From: Saccharopolyspora galaxeae
Lineage (GTDB): Bacteria; Actinomycetota; Actinomycetes; Mycobacteriales; Pseudonocardiaceae
Direction: 5' to 3'
DNA length: 64,000 nucleotides
Assembly: GCF_016526145.1 (NCBI RefSeq)
Contig: NZ_JADDUE010000008.1
Span: 1 to 64,000 of the forward strand
Position 1 is the first letter of the stretch. The number at the start of each line of letters is the position of its first letter. The position numbers were made by a program, and so were the translations under genes. This document shows positions 17,290-25,877 of this stretch, one piece after another. The notes beneath the pieces are model-generated. The model searched no databases. It was not told where the DNA came from and saw nothing but the letters and a program-made list of their open reading frames with translations.

Positions 17290-18461
17290 CCACCCCGGCT
17301 GGTTTCGGCGAGATCACCGACACCCTCGCTCGCCAGTCCATCGAGCTGCCCAGCTGGGCGTTCGGCAACTCCGGCACCAGGTTCAAGGTGTTCGGCACGC
17401 CCGGCACGCCGCGCACGCCGCAGGAGAAGATCGCCGACGCCGCGAAGGTGCACGAACTCACCGGACTGGCACCGCAGGTGGCGCTGCACATCCCGTGGGA
17501 CGACGTGGACGACTTCGCCGCGCTCAAGGCGCATGCGGAAGGACTCGGCATCGCGCTGGGCACGGTCAACTCCAACACGTTCCAGGACGAGGCCTACAAG
17601 TTCGGCAGCCTCACGCACTCCGATCCCGCGGTGCGGCGCAAGGCGATCGACCACCACTTCCGGTGCATCGACATCATGCACGCCACGGGTTCGACCGATC
17701 TGAAGATCTGGCTCGCCGACGGCACCAACTACCCGGGCCAGGACTCGCTGCGCGCGCGGCAGGACCGGCTCGCCGAGTCGCTGGCCGAGATCTACGGGCG
17801 GCTCGGTGCGCAGCAGCGGCTCGTGCTGGAGTACAAGTTCTTCGAGCCGGCCTTCTACCACACCGACGTGCCCGACTGGGGAACGTCGTTCGTGCAGGTC
17901 AGCGCGCTCGGCGAGCGGGCGTTCACGTGCTTGGACACCGGGCACCACGCGCCGGGCACGAACATCGAGTTCATCGTGATGCAGTTGCTGCGGCTGGGGA
18001 AACTCGGCTCGTTCGACTTCAACTCGCGCTTCTACGCCGACGACGACCTGATCGTCGGCGCTGCCGATCCGTTCCAGCTGTTCCGGATCCTGCACGAGGT
18101 CGTCGCGGGCGGCGGGCTCGACGAGGACTCGCCGGTGCGTTTCATGCTCGACCAGTGCCACAACATCGAGGAGAAGATCCCCGGGCAGATCCGCTCGGTG
18201 CTCAACGTGCAGGAGATGACCGCGCGCGCGTTGCTGGTCGACCGCGCGGCGCTGGCCGAAGCGCAGGCACAGCACGATGTTCTGGGTGCGAACGAGGTGC
18301 TGATGGACGCCTTCCAGACCGATGTGCGACCGGCCCTCGCGCAATGGCGCGCCTCGCGCGGGCTGCCCGCCGAGCCGCTGCGCGCCTACGCCGAATCCGG
18401 ACACCAGCAGCACTTGGCCGAGCAACGCGTCGGCGGCGCGCAGGCCGGGTGGGGTGCTTGA
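17286..18461 (+). CDS. rhaI: L-rhamnose isomerase, RhaI type
   Basis: The 391-residue protein matches the Pseudomonas-type L-rhamnose isomerase, a metal-dependent TIM barrel distinct from E. coli RhaA. Conserved stretches include HIPWDDVDDF, VNSNTFQDE, EYKFFEPAFYHTDVPDWG, LDTGHHAPGTN and DFNSRFYADDDL, which carry the Glu, Asp and His metal ligands. It converts L-rhamnose to L-rhamnulose. It overlaps rhaM by ATGA and the aldolase gene by one base (TGATG). The annotation is firm. Confidence 0.93.
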   Translation: MTTPAGFGEITDTLARQSIELPSWAFGNSGTRFKVFGTPGTPRTPQEKIADAAKVHELTGLAPQVALHIPWDDVDDFAALKAHAEGLGIALGTVNSNTFQDEAYKFGSLTHSDPAVRRKAIDHHFRCIDIMHATGSTDLKIWLADGTNYPGQDSLRARQDRLAESLAEIYGRLGAQQRLVLEYKFFEPAFYHTDVPDWGTSFVQVSALGERAFTCLDTGHHAPGTNIEFIVMQLLRLGKLGSFDFNSRFYADDDLIVGAADPFQLFRILHEVVAGGGLDEDSPVRFMLDQCHNIEEKIPGQIRSVLNVQEMTARALLVDRAALAEAQAQHDVLGANEVLMDAFQTDVRPALAQWRASRGLPAEPLRAYAESGHQQHLAEQRVGGAQAGWGA

Positions 18462-20533
18462 TGAACGACCGAGCAGGAAAGGACGACGACCGCGTGGATT
18501 TCAGGGCAGTCAAGGAAGAACTGATCGCCCGCAGCAACCGGCTGGGGGCCGACCCGAAGAACACCAACTACGCGGGCGGCAACACTTCGGCCAAGGGACG
18601 GGACATCGACCCGGTCACCGCGGCGCCGGTCGATCTGCTGTGGGTGAAGGGTTCCGGCGGTGATCTCGGGACGTTGACCGAGGACGGGCTCGCGGCGCTG
18701 CGGCTGGACCGGCTGCGCGCACTGTCCGATGTGTACCCGAGCGTGGACCGCGAGGACGAGATGGTCGCGGCCTTCGACCACACCCTGCACGGCAAGGGCG
18801 GAGCAGCGCCGTCCATCGACACCGCGATGCACGGGCTGGTGGAGGCCGACCACGTCGACCACCTGCACCCGGACAGCGGGATCGCCATCGCGACCGCCGC
18901 CGACGGGCCGGAACTCACCCGCGAGATCTTCGGCGAGAAGGTGGTGTGGATTCCGTGGCGCCGCCCCGGATGGCAGCTCGGCGAGGACATCGCCGAGATC
19001 AAGCGGCGGAACCCGGCCGCGATCGGCACCGTCCTGGGCGGACACGGGATCACCGCGTGGGGCGGCACCAGCGAGGAATGCGAACGCAATTCGCTGTGGA
19101 TCATCGACACCGCGGCCGAATACATCGCCGAGCACGGCAAGCCGGGGCCGTTCGGCCCGGTGCTCGACGGCTACGAGCCGCTGCCGGAAGCCGAACGGCG
19201 CAAGAAGGCCGCCGCGCTGGCACCCGTGCTGCGCGGGCTGGTCAGCACCGACAAGCGCCAGGTCGGGCATTTCACCGACAGTCCGGAAGTGCTCGAATTC
19301 CTGGCTCGCTCCGAGCATCCCCGGCTGGCCGAGCTGGGCACCAGCTGCCCGGACCACTTCCTGCGCACCAAGGTGAAACCGCTGGTGCTGGACGTGCCCC
19401 CGAACGCTTCGATCGAGGAATCGGCCGAGCGGCTCAGGCAGCTGCACGAGCGATACCGCGCCGACTACGCGGCCTACTACCAGCGGCACGCCACTGTGGA
19501 CTCACCGCCGATGCGAGGCGCGGACCCGGCGATCGTGCTGGTTCCCGGCGTGGGCATGTTCAGCTACGGCGCGGACAAGCAAACCGCCCGCGTGGCCGGG
19601 GAATTCTACGTCAACGCGATCAACGTGATGCGCGGAGCGGAAGCGCTGTCGCACTACTCCCCCATCGACGAGCGTGAGAAGTTCCGCATCGAGTACTGGG
19701 CCCTGGAAGAGGCGAAGCTCCAGCGGCGCCCGGCGCCGAAGCCGCTCGCGACCAAGGTCGCGCTGGTCACCGGTGCCGCCTCCGGCATCGGCAAGGCCAC
19801 CGCCGCACGACTCGCCCGCGACGGCGCCAACGTCGTGCTCGCCGACGTCGACCGAGCCAAGGCACGGGAGGCAGCGGCCGAACTCGGTTCGGCGGACGTG
19901 GCCGTGGGCGTGGCCGCCGACGTGACCGACGAGGACGCCGTCGCGGCCGCGGTCGAGGCGGCCGTGCTGGCTTTCGGCGGACTCGACGTGGTGGTCAACA
20001 ACGCGGGGCTGTCGCTGTCGAAACCGCTGCTGGAGACGACCGCGGCCGACTGGGACCTGCAACACGACGTGATGGCGAAGGGCTCGTTCCTGGTCAGCAA
20101 GGCGGCCGCGAAAGTCCTCGTCGAACAGGAACTCGGCGGCGACATCGTCTACATCGTCTCGAAGAACGGCGTTTTCGCCGGGCCGAACAACATCGCCTAC
20201 TCGGCCACCAAGGCCGACCAGGCACACCAGGTCCGGCTGCTGGCCGCCGAACTCGGCGCGCACTCGATCCGGGTCAACGGGGTCAATCCCGACGGCGTGG
20301 TGCGCGGCAGCGGGATCTTCGCCGGTGGCTGGGGTGCGCAGCGGGCGAAGGTGTACGGGGTTCCGGAAGACGAGCTGGGCGCCTTCTACGCGCAGCGCAC
20401 GCTGCTCAAGCGGGAGGTGCTGCCGGAAAACGTCGCGAACGCGGTTTTCGCCCTGCTGGGCGGGGATCTCAGCCATACGACCGGTTTGCACGTGCCCGTC
20501 GACGCAGGTGTCGCGGCAGCGTTCCTGCGTTGA
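18461..20533 (+). CDS. rhaD: Bifunctional rhamnulose-1-phosphate aldolase/alcohol dehydrogenase
   Basis: The 690-residue protein is a fusion. The first 400 residues are a class II aldolase domain with the zinc-binding HLHPDSG and a lysine-rich NYAGGNTSAKG near the N-terminus. Residues from about 425 onward are an SDR domain with ALVTGAASGIGKATA, NNAG and YSATKADQA. The aldolase yields dihydroxyacetone phosphate and L-lactaldehyde, and the dehydrogenase half is expected to process the lactaldehyde. This fused form is the usual one in actinobacteria and Bacillus. The ATG overlaps the isomerase stop; a GTG 11 codons later is an alternative. Confidence 0.93.
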   Translation: MNDRAGKDDDRVDFRAVKEELIARSNRLGADPKNTNYAGGNTSAKGRDIDPVTAAPVDLLWVKGSGGDLGTLTEDGLAALRLDRLRALSDVYPSVDREDEMVAAFDHTLHGKGGAAPSIDTAMHGLVEADHVDHLHPDSGIAIATAADGPELTREIFGEKVVWIPWRRPGWQLGEDIAEIKRRNPAAIGTVLGGHGITAWGGTSEECERNSLWIIDTAAEYIAEHGKPGPFGPVLDGYEPLPEAERRKKAAALAPVLRGLVSTDKRQVGHFTDSPEVLEFLARSEHPRLAELGTSCPDHFLRTKVKPLVLDVPPNASIEESAERLRQLHERYRADYAAYYQRHATVDSPPMRGADPAIVLVPGVGMFSYGADKQTARVAGEFYVNAINVMRGAEALSHYSPIDEREKFRIEYWALEEAKLQRRPAPKPLATKVALVTGAASGIGKATAARLARDGANVVLADVDRAKAREAAAELGSADVAVGVAADVTDEDAVAAAVEAAVLAFGGLDVVVNNAGLSLSKPLLETTAADWDLQHDVMAKGSFLVSKAAAKVLVEQELGGDIVYIVSKNGVFAGPNNIAYSATKADQAHQVRLLAAELGAHSIRVNGVNPDGVVRGSGIFAGGWGAQRAKVYGVPEDELGAFYAQRTLLKREVLPENVANAVFALLGGDLSHTTGLHVPVDAGVAAAFLR

Positions 20534-20545
20534 TGAGGAGGCGGC

Positions 20546-21970
20546 ATGAGTGATGCGGTGGCCGCGGTCGACCTCGGCGCCACCAGCGGCCGGGTGATGC
20601 TCGCCCACGTCGGCCCGGACGAGTTGCGGATGCGCACCGTCTCCCGGTTCCCGAACCGGCCGGTGCGCACCCGCGACGGGCTGCACTGGAACGTCCTGGA
20701 GCTGTACCGCGACATGTGCGACGGGCTAGCGACAGCGTTGCGGGAAGCGAGTTTGGCCGGTCTGGCCATCGATTCCTGGGCAGTGGACTACGCGTTGCTG
20801 CGCGGCGGCCGCGTGCTCGGCCAGCCGCACCACTACCGGGACGACCGCAATGCCGCGGCGGTCGATGCCGTGCACGAGTTGGTTTCTCCGCAGGAGTTGT
20901 ACGAGCTGAACGGCTTGCAGCACTTGCCGTTCAACACCACGTTCCAGCTCGCCGCGGACCGGCGTTCGGGTTTCCTGGCGCTGGCGGATCGGATGCTGCT
21001 GATCCCGGATCTGCTCACTTACTGGCTCACCGGGGAGCAGGTCGCCGAACGCACGAACGCTTCCACGACGGGTTTGCTCGACGTGCGCACCGGCGACTGG
21101 TCGCGGCAGCTGACCGACCGGCTCGGAGTCGAGCACGGCCTGCTGCCGCCGCTGGTCTCGCCGGGAGACCGGATCGGCGAGGTCTCACCGGAGATTTGCG
21201 CGCAGCTGGGCACCGATCGGCCGCTGCCGGTCACCGCGGTGGGTTCGCACGACACCGCTTCCGCGGTCGTGGCAGTGCCCGCCGAAGGCGAGGATTTCGC
21301 CTACATCTCGTGCGGTACCTGGTCGCTGGTCGGTGTCGAGGTGGACCGGCCGGTGCTGTCCGAAGCGGGCCGTGCCGCGAAGTTCACCAATGAGCGCGGT
21401 GTCGACGACCGGATCCGCTACCTGCACAACGTGATGGGGCTGTGGCTGCTGAGCGAGTCCGTCGCGCAGTGGAGCAGGACCGACCCGTCGGTCGAGCTGG
21501 AGCCACTGCTGGCCGAGGCGGCCGAGGTGCCGCCTGGAGCCGTCCCCGTCTTCGACACCGACGACGCGCGGTTCCTGCCGCCGGGCGACATGCCTTCGCG
21601 CATCGCGGCGTGGCTGGCCGAGCACGACCTGCCGATTCCGGGAACCCGCGGCGAATTCGTGCGCTGCATCCTGGAAAGCCTCGCGGCGGCCTACGCGCAC
21701 TCCATCGACCAGGTCGAACGACTCACCGGCCGTTCAATGTCCACAGTGCACATCGTCGGCGGCGGCTCGCAGAACGCGTTGCTGTGCCGGCTCACCGCCG
21801 ATCGGACCGGCCGAACGGTGATCGCCGGCCCGGTCGAGGCCACCGCCCTCGGCAACATCCTCGTGCAGGCCCGCACCGCCGGCGCGATCACCGGCAGCCT
21901 CGAATCCCTGCGGGCACTCGTGCGCCGCACCTGCGACCTGCGCACCTACACCCCGTTCCACCAGGAGTGA
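20546..21970 (+). CDS. rhaB: L-rhamnulokinase
   Basis: GAGGAGG precedes the ATG. The 474-residue protein is a FGGY-family sugar kinase with the N-terminal phosphate-binding VDLGATSGRVMLA, SHDTASAV in the middle and the adenosine-binding GGGSQNALLCRLTAD in the C-terminal half. RhaB phosphorylates L-rhamnulose at C1 before the aldolase step. It closes the rhamnose operon, 12 bases after the aldolase. Its stop codon is embedded in a truncated copy of the hairpin repeat family (21965-21999). Confidence 0.93.
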   Translation: MSDAVAAVDLGATSGRVMLAHVGPDELRMRTVSRFPNRPVRTRDGLHWNVLELYRDMCDGLATALREASLAGLAIDSWAVDYALLRGGRVLGQPHHYRDDRNAAAVDAVHELVSPQELYELNGLQHLPFNTTFQLAADRRSGFLALADRMLLIPDLLTYWLTGEQVAERTNASTTGLLDVRTGDWSRQLTDRLGVEHGLLPPLVSPGDRIGEVSPEICAQLGTDRPLPVTAVGSHDTASAVVAVPAEGEDFAYISCGTWSLVGVEVDRPVLSEAGRAAKFTNERGVDDRIRYLHNVMGLWLLSESVAQWSRTDPSVELEPLLAEAAEVPPGAVPVFDTDDARFLPPGDMPSRIAAWLAEHDLPIPGTRGEFVRCILESLAAAYAHSIDQVERLTGRSMSTVHIVGGGSQNALLCRLTADRTGRTVIAGPVEATALGNILVQARTAGAITGSLESLRALVRRTCDLRTYTPFHQE

Positions 21971-21999
21971 ACGGACTGCTAGACCAATCCCGTTCGCTC
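21965..21999. repeat. Truncated hairpin repeat, copy B
   Basis: GAGTGAACGG and CCGTTCGCTC pair with one mismatch around a short loop that keeps GACCAAT. It overlaps the rhaB stop codon and is 35 bp instead of 51, so it looks like a shortened family member. A full copy follows at 22070. Confidence 0.6.
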
Positions 22000-22069
22000 C
22001 GAACCCACCTACGCCGTTCGCGTGGCTGATGCGCGAGTCGGCGCCACGCTGCCCGCACTGGAGCGTTCC

Positions 22070-22120
22070 GAGTGAGCGGACCGTTCGTCCAATCCAGCCG
22101 GTCCAACGGTCCGCTCACTC
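22070..22120. repeat. 51-bp hairpin repeat, copy C (between convergent genes)
   Basis: GAGTGAGCGGACCGTT at the left is almost exactly mirrored by the right arm ending CCGCTCACTC, giving a stem of about 20 bp. It lies between the end of rhaB and the convergent lyase gene. Same length and arms as copies A, D and E. Confidence 0.75.
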
Positions 22121-22138
22121 CGAGCTGCGGTGCTCCGT

Positions 22139-23488
22139 TCACTCCGATCGGCCGACGACGTCGAAAGTCATGGCGCGGGCGCTGCCGAGGTAGTTGGCCG
22201 GGTCGCAGAGCTCGTCGATGCGGTTCTCTCCGAGCTGCTCGACGAGTTCGGGATGGTGGCGCAGCTCGCGGGCGAGGTCGTCGCCCCGCTCGATCGCGTT
22301 GCGGCAAGCGTCGTAGACCACTTCGTGCGCGCGTTGCCGCCCGAGCACGGGCGCGACGGCCATCATGACGGCCTCGGCCACGATGAGGCCGCCGGTGCGC
22401 GAAGTGTTGTCCCGCATCCGGTCGACGTCCACTTCGAGCCCGCCGAGCATGAATTCGGCCTGGTGCAACGAAGAAGCCGCGAGCTGGAAGGCTTCCGGCA
22501 CGGCGGCCCATTCGAGGTGCCACGGGCCGGTGGCCCGCTCGAAGTCCTGCATCATCGCGTCGAGCATCGAAGAAGCCTTGTCCCGCAGCAGTTTCGCGGT
22601 GGCGACCAGCAGTTCGCTGGAGATCGGATTGCGCTTCTGCGGCATGGTCGAGCTGGCGCCGCGGCCGGGCACGAACGGCTCGGCGAGTTCGCCGAACTCC
22701 GACGAGCACATCATCATCACGTCCCACCCGATCTTGCCGAGCGAGCCGCCGATCGCGGCCAGCAGCGAGACGATCTCGTTGAGCCCGTCGCGCGCGACGT
22801 GCCAGGTGATCCCGGGGTCGCGCAGCCCTAGCTCGGTCGCGAGCGCGGACCGCACTGCGAGTCCTTCGGGGCCGTCGCCCAACGATGCGAGGGTTCCCGC
22901 AGCGCCGCCGAACTGCACCATGAGATCCCGTTCACGTGCTTGCGCGAGCCGTTCGCGGTGCCGGTCCAGCGCCGAAACCCAGACGGCGGCCCGGAATCCG
23001 AACGTCACCGGCAGCGCGTGCTGCAGATGCGTGCGGCCGGCCGCGACGGTGTCCGCGTGCTCGGCGGCCAGTCGGCGCAGCGCAGCGCGCACCCGGTCCA
23101 AGGCCGCCGCGACCAGGTCGAGCCCGTCGCGGCATTGCAGCATCGTGGCGGTGTCCATGATGTCCTGAGTGGTCGCTCCCCAGTGCAGGTAGCCGCCGGC
23201 CTCGCCGCACTGCTCGGCGAGCTGGGTGACCAGCGGCAGCACCGGGTAACCGACGTTCCCGGTCTCGACGCGCAGCCGCTCGTGGTCGAGCGAATCCGGA
23301 AGGACCGAGTCGGTGATGGTCTGCGCGGCCTCGTGCGGCACGACACCGGTCTTCGCCTGCGCTCGAGCGAGCGCGGCCTCCGTTTCGGTCATGCGCGCGA
23401 CGAACGCGGTGTCGCTGAAGACCTCGCGCATCTGGGCGGTGGAGAACATGTCGCGGTAGAGGAAGGAATCGAAGACTGAGCTGTTCAC
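22139..23488 (-). CDS. Fumarase/aspartase-superfamily lyase (PcaB/adenylosuccinate-lyase-like)
   Basis: The start GTG 23486-23488 is preceded by GGGAG and overlaps the transporter stop as GTGA. The 449-residue protein has the superfamily signature GASSTMPQKRNPIS, the catalytic loop, together with HWGATTQDIMDTA and GRTHLQHALP. This places it among the 3-carboxy-cis,cis-muconate cycloisomerase/adenylosuccinate lyase branch. True purB would not normally be coupled to a dicarboxylate transporter, so a lyase acting on an imported di- or tricarboxylate is more likely. The substrate remains open. Confidence 0.8.
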   Translation of the reverse strand: MNSSVFDSFLYRDMFSTAQMREVFSDTAFVARMTETEAALARAQAKTGVVPHEAAQTITDSVLPDSLDHERLRVETGNVGYPVLPLVTQLAEQCGEAGGYLHWGATTQDIMDTATMLQCRDGLDLVAAALDRVRAALRRLAAEHADTVAAGRTHLQHALPVTFGFRAAVWVSALDRHRERLAQARERDLMVQFGGAAGTLASLGDGPEGLAVRSALATELGLRDPGITWHVARDGLNEIVSLLAAIGGSLGKIGWDVMMMCSSEFGELAEPFVPGRGASSTMPQKRNPISSELLVATAKLLRDKASSMLDAMMQDFERATGPWHLEWAAVPEAFQLAASSLHQAEFMLGGLEVDVDRMRDNTSRTGGLIVAEAVMMAVAPVLGRQRAHEVVYDACRNAIERGDDLARELRHHPELVEQLGENRIDELCDPANYLGSARAMTFDVVGRSE

Positions 23489-24846
23489 TGTGGACTCCCA
23501 GAGGTCGCGGCTGTGGTGCGCGCGGACGGTTCGGCGGGCTCGGACTCGTCGGCTTCGCGGTCGAGCACGGCTGGATCGGCGAGGACTTCGCGCAGCCGCG
23601 CGCGGTCGAGGTCGCCGTTGAACCGCGCGATGACCACGGTGGCGACGACGTTGCCGAACGTGTTGCAGGCCGAAATGGCCATCGACATCACCCGGTAGAC
23701 GCCGAACAGGATCGCGACCCCGTCCACCGGCAGGTATCCGGTGGCGGCCACCGTCGAGGCGAAGACGACGAACGTGCCGCCGGATACCGTGGCCGCGCCC
23801 TTCGAGGTCAGCAGCATGATCAGCAGCAGCCCGAGCTGCTGTTCCACACCCATCGGCACGCCGTAGGCGTTGGCCAGGAACAGCGTGCACAGCGCCAGGT
23901 AGATCGAGGTGCCGTCCAGGTTGAACGCATATCCGGTCGGCATCACCAAGCCGACCGTCTGCCGGGACAGGCCCATCCGCGGGAGTTTCTTGAGCAGCCC
24001 GGGCAGTCCGGCTTCGGACGAGGCGGTGCCGAGCACCAGGGTCAGCTCGGTGCGCACCGCCCGCAGCAGCCGCAGCACGCTAACCCCCGCCGCGAGGCAG
24101 ATCCCGCCGAGCACGACCAGGACGAACAGGATCACCACGATCCAGTACTCCGCCACCAGCTCGGCCAGCGCCAGCAGCATCGCCGAACCGTTGGTGCCCA
24201 CCGAGTACGCGATCGCACCGAAGGTCCCGATCGGCGCGAGCCGCATGATCACGTTGATGAGCGCGAAAAACCCTTCCGAGACCGTTTCCAGACCCGCGGT
24301 GAACCGCGCCTGCACCGGCGGCGCGAGGGTCAGCACGCCGATACCGAGCAACACCGCGATCACGACGACCTGCAGCAGATGGCCGGAGCTGAACGCGCCG
24401 ACGAAGTTGTCCGGCACGACCGTGGCGAGGAACCCTTCGTCGCCGCCTTCGCCGGAGGGGACCTCCTCGGCCGCGCCCGCTCCCTGGAGCGCCCCGGCAC
24501 CGATGCCGACGCCGGAGAGGTTGCCCGCCAGCAGCCCGAGCAGCAGGGCGACGGTGGAGACGACCTCGAAGTAGATCAGCGCGACCAGCCCGGTCCGGCT
24601 CGCCTTCTTCAGATCGCCCGCCGCGGTGATGCCCATGACGACGGTGAGGAACACCAGCGGCGCGACCCCGATCTTGATCAGATCCAGGAAGGTGTCCCCG
24701 ACGACCTTCAGGTTCGCCGAGAACTGCGGAAACGCCGCGCCGACGGCGATCCCCAGCGCGATCGAGATCAGCACCTGGTTGCCGATTCCCGCGTACCAGC
24801 GGCGTTTCGGGCGGCGGCCCGGCGGCGGCTGCTCCGCTGATCCCAT
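23485..24846 (-). CDS. Dicarboxylate:cation symporter (DAACS family, DctA/GltP-like)
   Basis: The 453-residue membrane protein has the family fold with about eight helices and two re-entrant loops. Visible signatures are the serine-rich GTASSEAGLPGLL loop, the substrate/sodium-site PTGYAFNLDGTSIYL and SKGAATVSGG followed by NTFGNVVA. DAACS carriers import C4-dicarboxylates or acidic amino acids with sodium or protons. Its stop overlaps the lyase start, so import and lyase reaction are produced together. The ATG at 24846 lies just downstream of a twin palindromic operator. Confidence 0.9.
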   Translation of the reverse strand: MGSAEQPPPGRRPKRRWYAGIGNQVLISIALGIAVGAAFPQFSANLKVVGDTFLDLIKIGVAPLVFLTVVMGITAAGDLKKASRTGLVALIYFEVVSTVALLLGLLAGNLSGVGIGAGALQGAGAAEEVPSGEGGDEGFLATVVPDNFVGAFSSGHLLQVVVIAVLLGIGVLTLAPPVQARFTAGLETVSEGFFALINVIMRLAPIGTFGAIAYSVGTNGSAMLLALAELVAEYWIVVILFVLVVLGGICLAAGVSVLRLLRAVRTELTLVLGTASSEAGLPGLLKKLPRMGLSRQTVGLVMPTGYAFNLDGTSIYLALCTLFLANAYGVPMGVEQQLGLLLIMLLTSKGAATVSGGTFVVFASTVAATGYLPVDGVAILFGVYRVMSMAISACNTFGNVVATVVIARFNGDLDRARLREVLADPAVLDREADESEPAEPSARTTAATSGSPQ

Positions 24847-24863
24847 GCTCGACACCCCTCTGC

Positions 24864-24893
24864 GTCTAGACACATTTTATGTCTAGACACATT
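24864..24893. promoter_or_regulatory. Twin GntR operator before the dicarboxylate transporter
   Basis: The 13-mer GTCTAGACACATT occurs at 24864-24876 and again at 24881-24893, and each contains the perfect 8-base palindrome GTCTAGAC. The centres are 17 bases apart. The motif is the core of operators bound by HutC-type GntR proteins, such as DasR sites. It lies 18-47 bases upstream of the transporter start and directly after the GntR gene. Confidence 0.75.
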
Positions 24894-24933
24894 GCGGTGC
24901 GGTTGGGCCGGTTGTCAACCGACGGACCGCGAG

Positions 24934-25689
24934 TTACGCGGAGGGGCCGGACCGCACGAGCGTGGTCCGGTAGCTGAACGTCTCCGCGGGGTGCACGCCC
25001 ACGGTCGCCTCGAACAGCTCGCCGTCCGGGTCGTAGTAGCAGCGCACGAACTCCAGTCCGGGGCTGCCCGGTTCCAGGTCGAGCGCGTCGGCAGGCTCGT
25101 GCGGCAGCGCGACGGCGCGAACCTGCTGCACGACTCGGTGGGTGGATCGCCCGGTGCGTTCCTGCACGAGATCGCTGATCAGCCGAGTGCTGCTGCCGAG
25201 GTCGTCGGCGATGGCCGCGGCGTCGTCCGGCGAGAGGTAGACCTGCGACCAGGAAACGGCCGAACCGTCCGGCGCCCGCCGCAGCGTGGTCAGCCGCGTG
25301 CGGACGGCACCGGCAGCGAGCCCGGTCACCGCGGCCAGTTCGGCGTCCACGGTGATCCGCTGCGTGGCGGTGATCTCCCGGACCGCGTCCCGTCCGTACT
25401 GGGTCAGTTCCTCCAGGCTGCCCAGCGAGGTGTCGAACCGCTGCGCCGGGGCGGACCGTTCGACGCGGGTTCCGTCCCCCTTGCGCCGCGAGACCAGGCC
25501 GCGCGACTCCAGCTCGCGCAGCGCGTTGCGCAGGGTCTCGCGGGAGACCTGGTACGACGACGCCAGCTCCGGCTCGGGCGGCATCCGCTCCCCGACCGCC
25601 CAGCGCTGGTGAGCGATCTCGCCCGCCAGGCCGCGGGCGATCTGCAAGTAGCGCGGCTCCTTCGCCCCGTTCACAGCACGCGCGTCCAT
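24934..25689 (-). CDS. GntR-family regulator, HutC subfamily
   Basis: The 251-residue protein has an N-terminal winged HTH (MPPEPELASSYQVSRETLRN, then GLVSRRKGDGTRV) and a C-terminal UTRA effector domain with SQVYLSPDDA and ELFEATVGVHPAETF. It lies immediately upstream of the dicarboxylate transporter and lyase on the same strand, 87 bases away, with the twin palindrome between. It therefore probably represses that pair and is induced by the transported acid or a product. The ATG at 25689 has only a weak ribosome site. Confidence 0.9.
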   Translation of the reverse strand: MDARAVNGAKEPRYLQIARGLAGEIAHQRWAVGERMPPEPELASSYQVSRETLRNALRELESRGLVSRRKGDGTRVERSAPAQRFDTSLGSLEELTQYGRDAVREITATQRITVDAELAAVTGLAAGAVRTRLTTLRRAPDGSAVSWSQVYLSPDDAAAIADDLGSSTRLISDLVQERTGRSTHRVVQQVRAVALPHEPADALDLEPGSPGLEFVRCYYDPDGELFEATVGVHPAETFSYRTTLVRSGPSA

Positions 25690-25877
25690 ACCGCACAGCA
25701 TCCCACGTCGCGCGCAGGTTGATACGCCGCGACATACGACCGGTTGATCACTCGGCCCACGAACTCCTGCCGAAAACCGCAAAACGCACTCGCCCGGATT
25801 TGCCCGGCGTTACGGTTGGCGCCGTCGAATGGTCGCGGATCCGGCGTCCTCGCGGGTCCGCTGCCCGAGGGGGAATC

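Noticed and set aside
22139-23488. Housekeeping adenylosuccinate lyase (purB)
   Set aside because: The fold fits, but GTGA coupling to a dicarboxylate carrier and GntR control argue against a purine role; left as an unspecified lyase.
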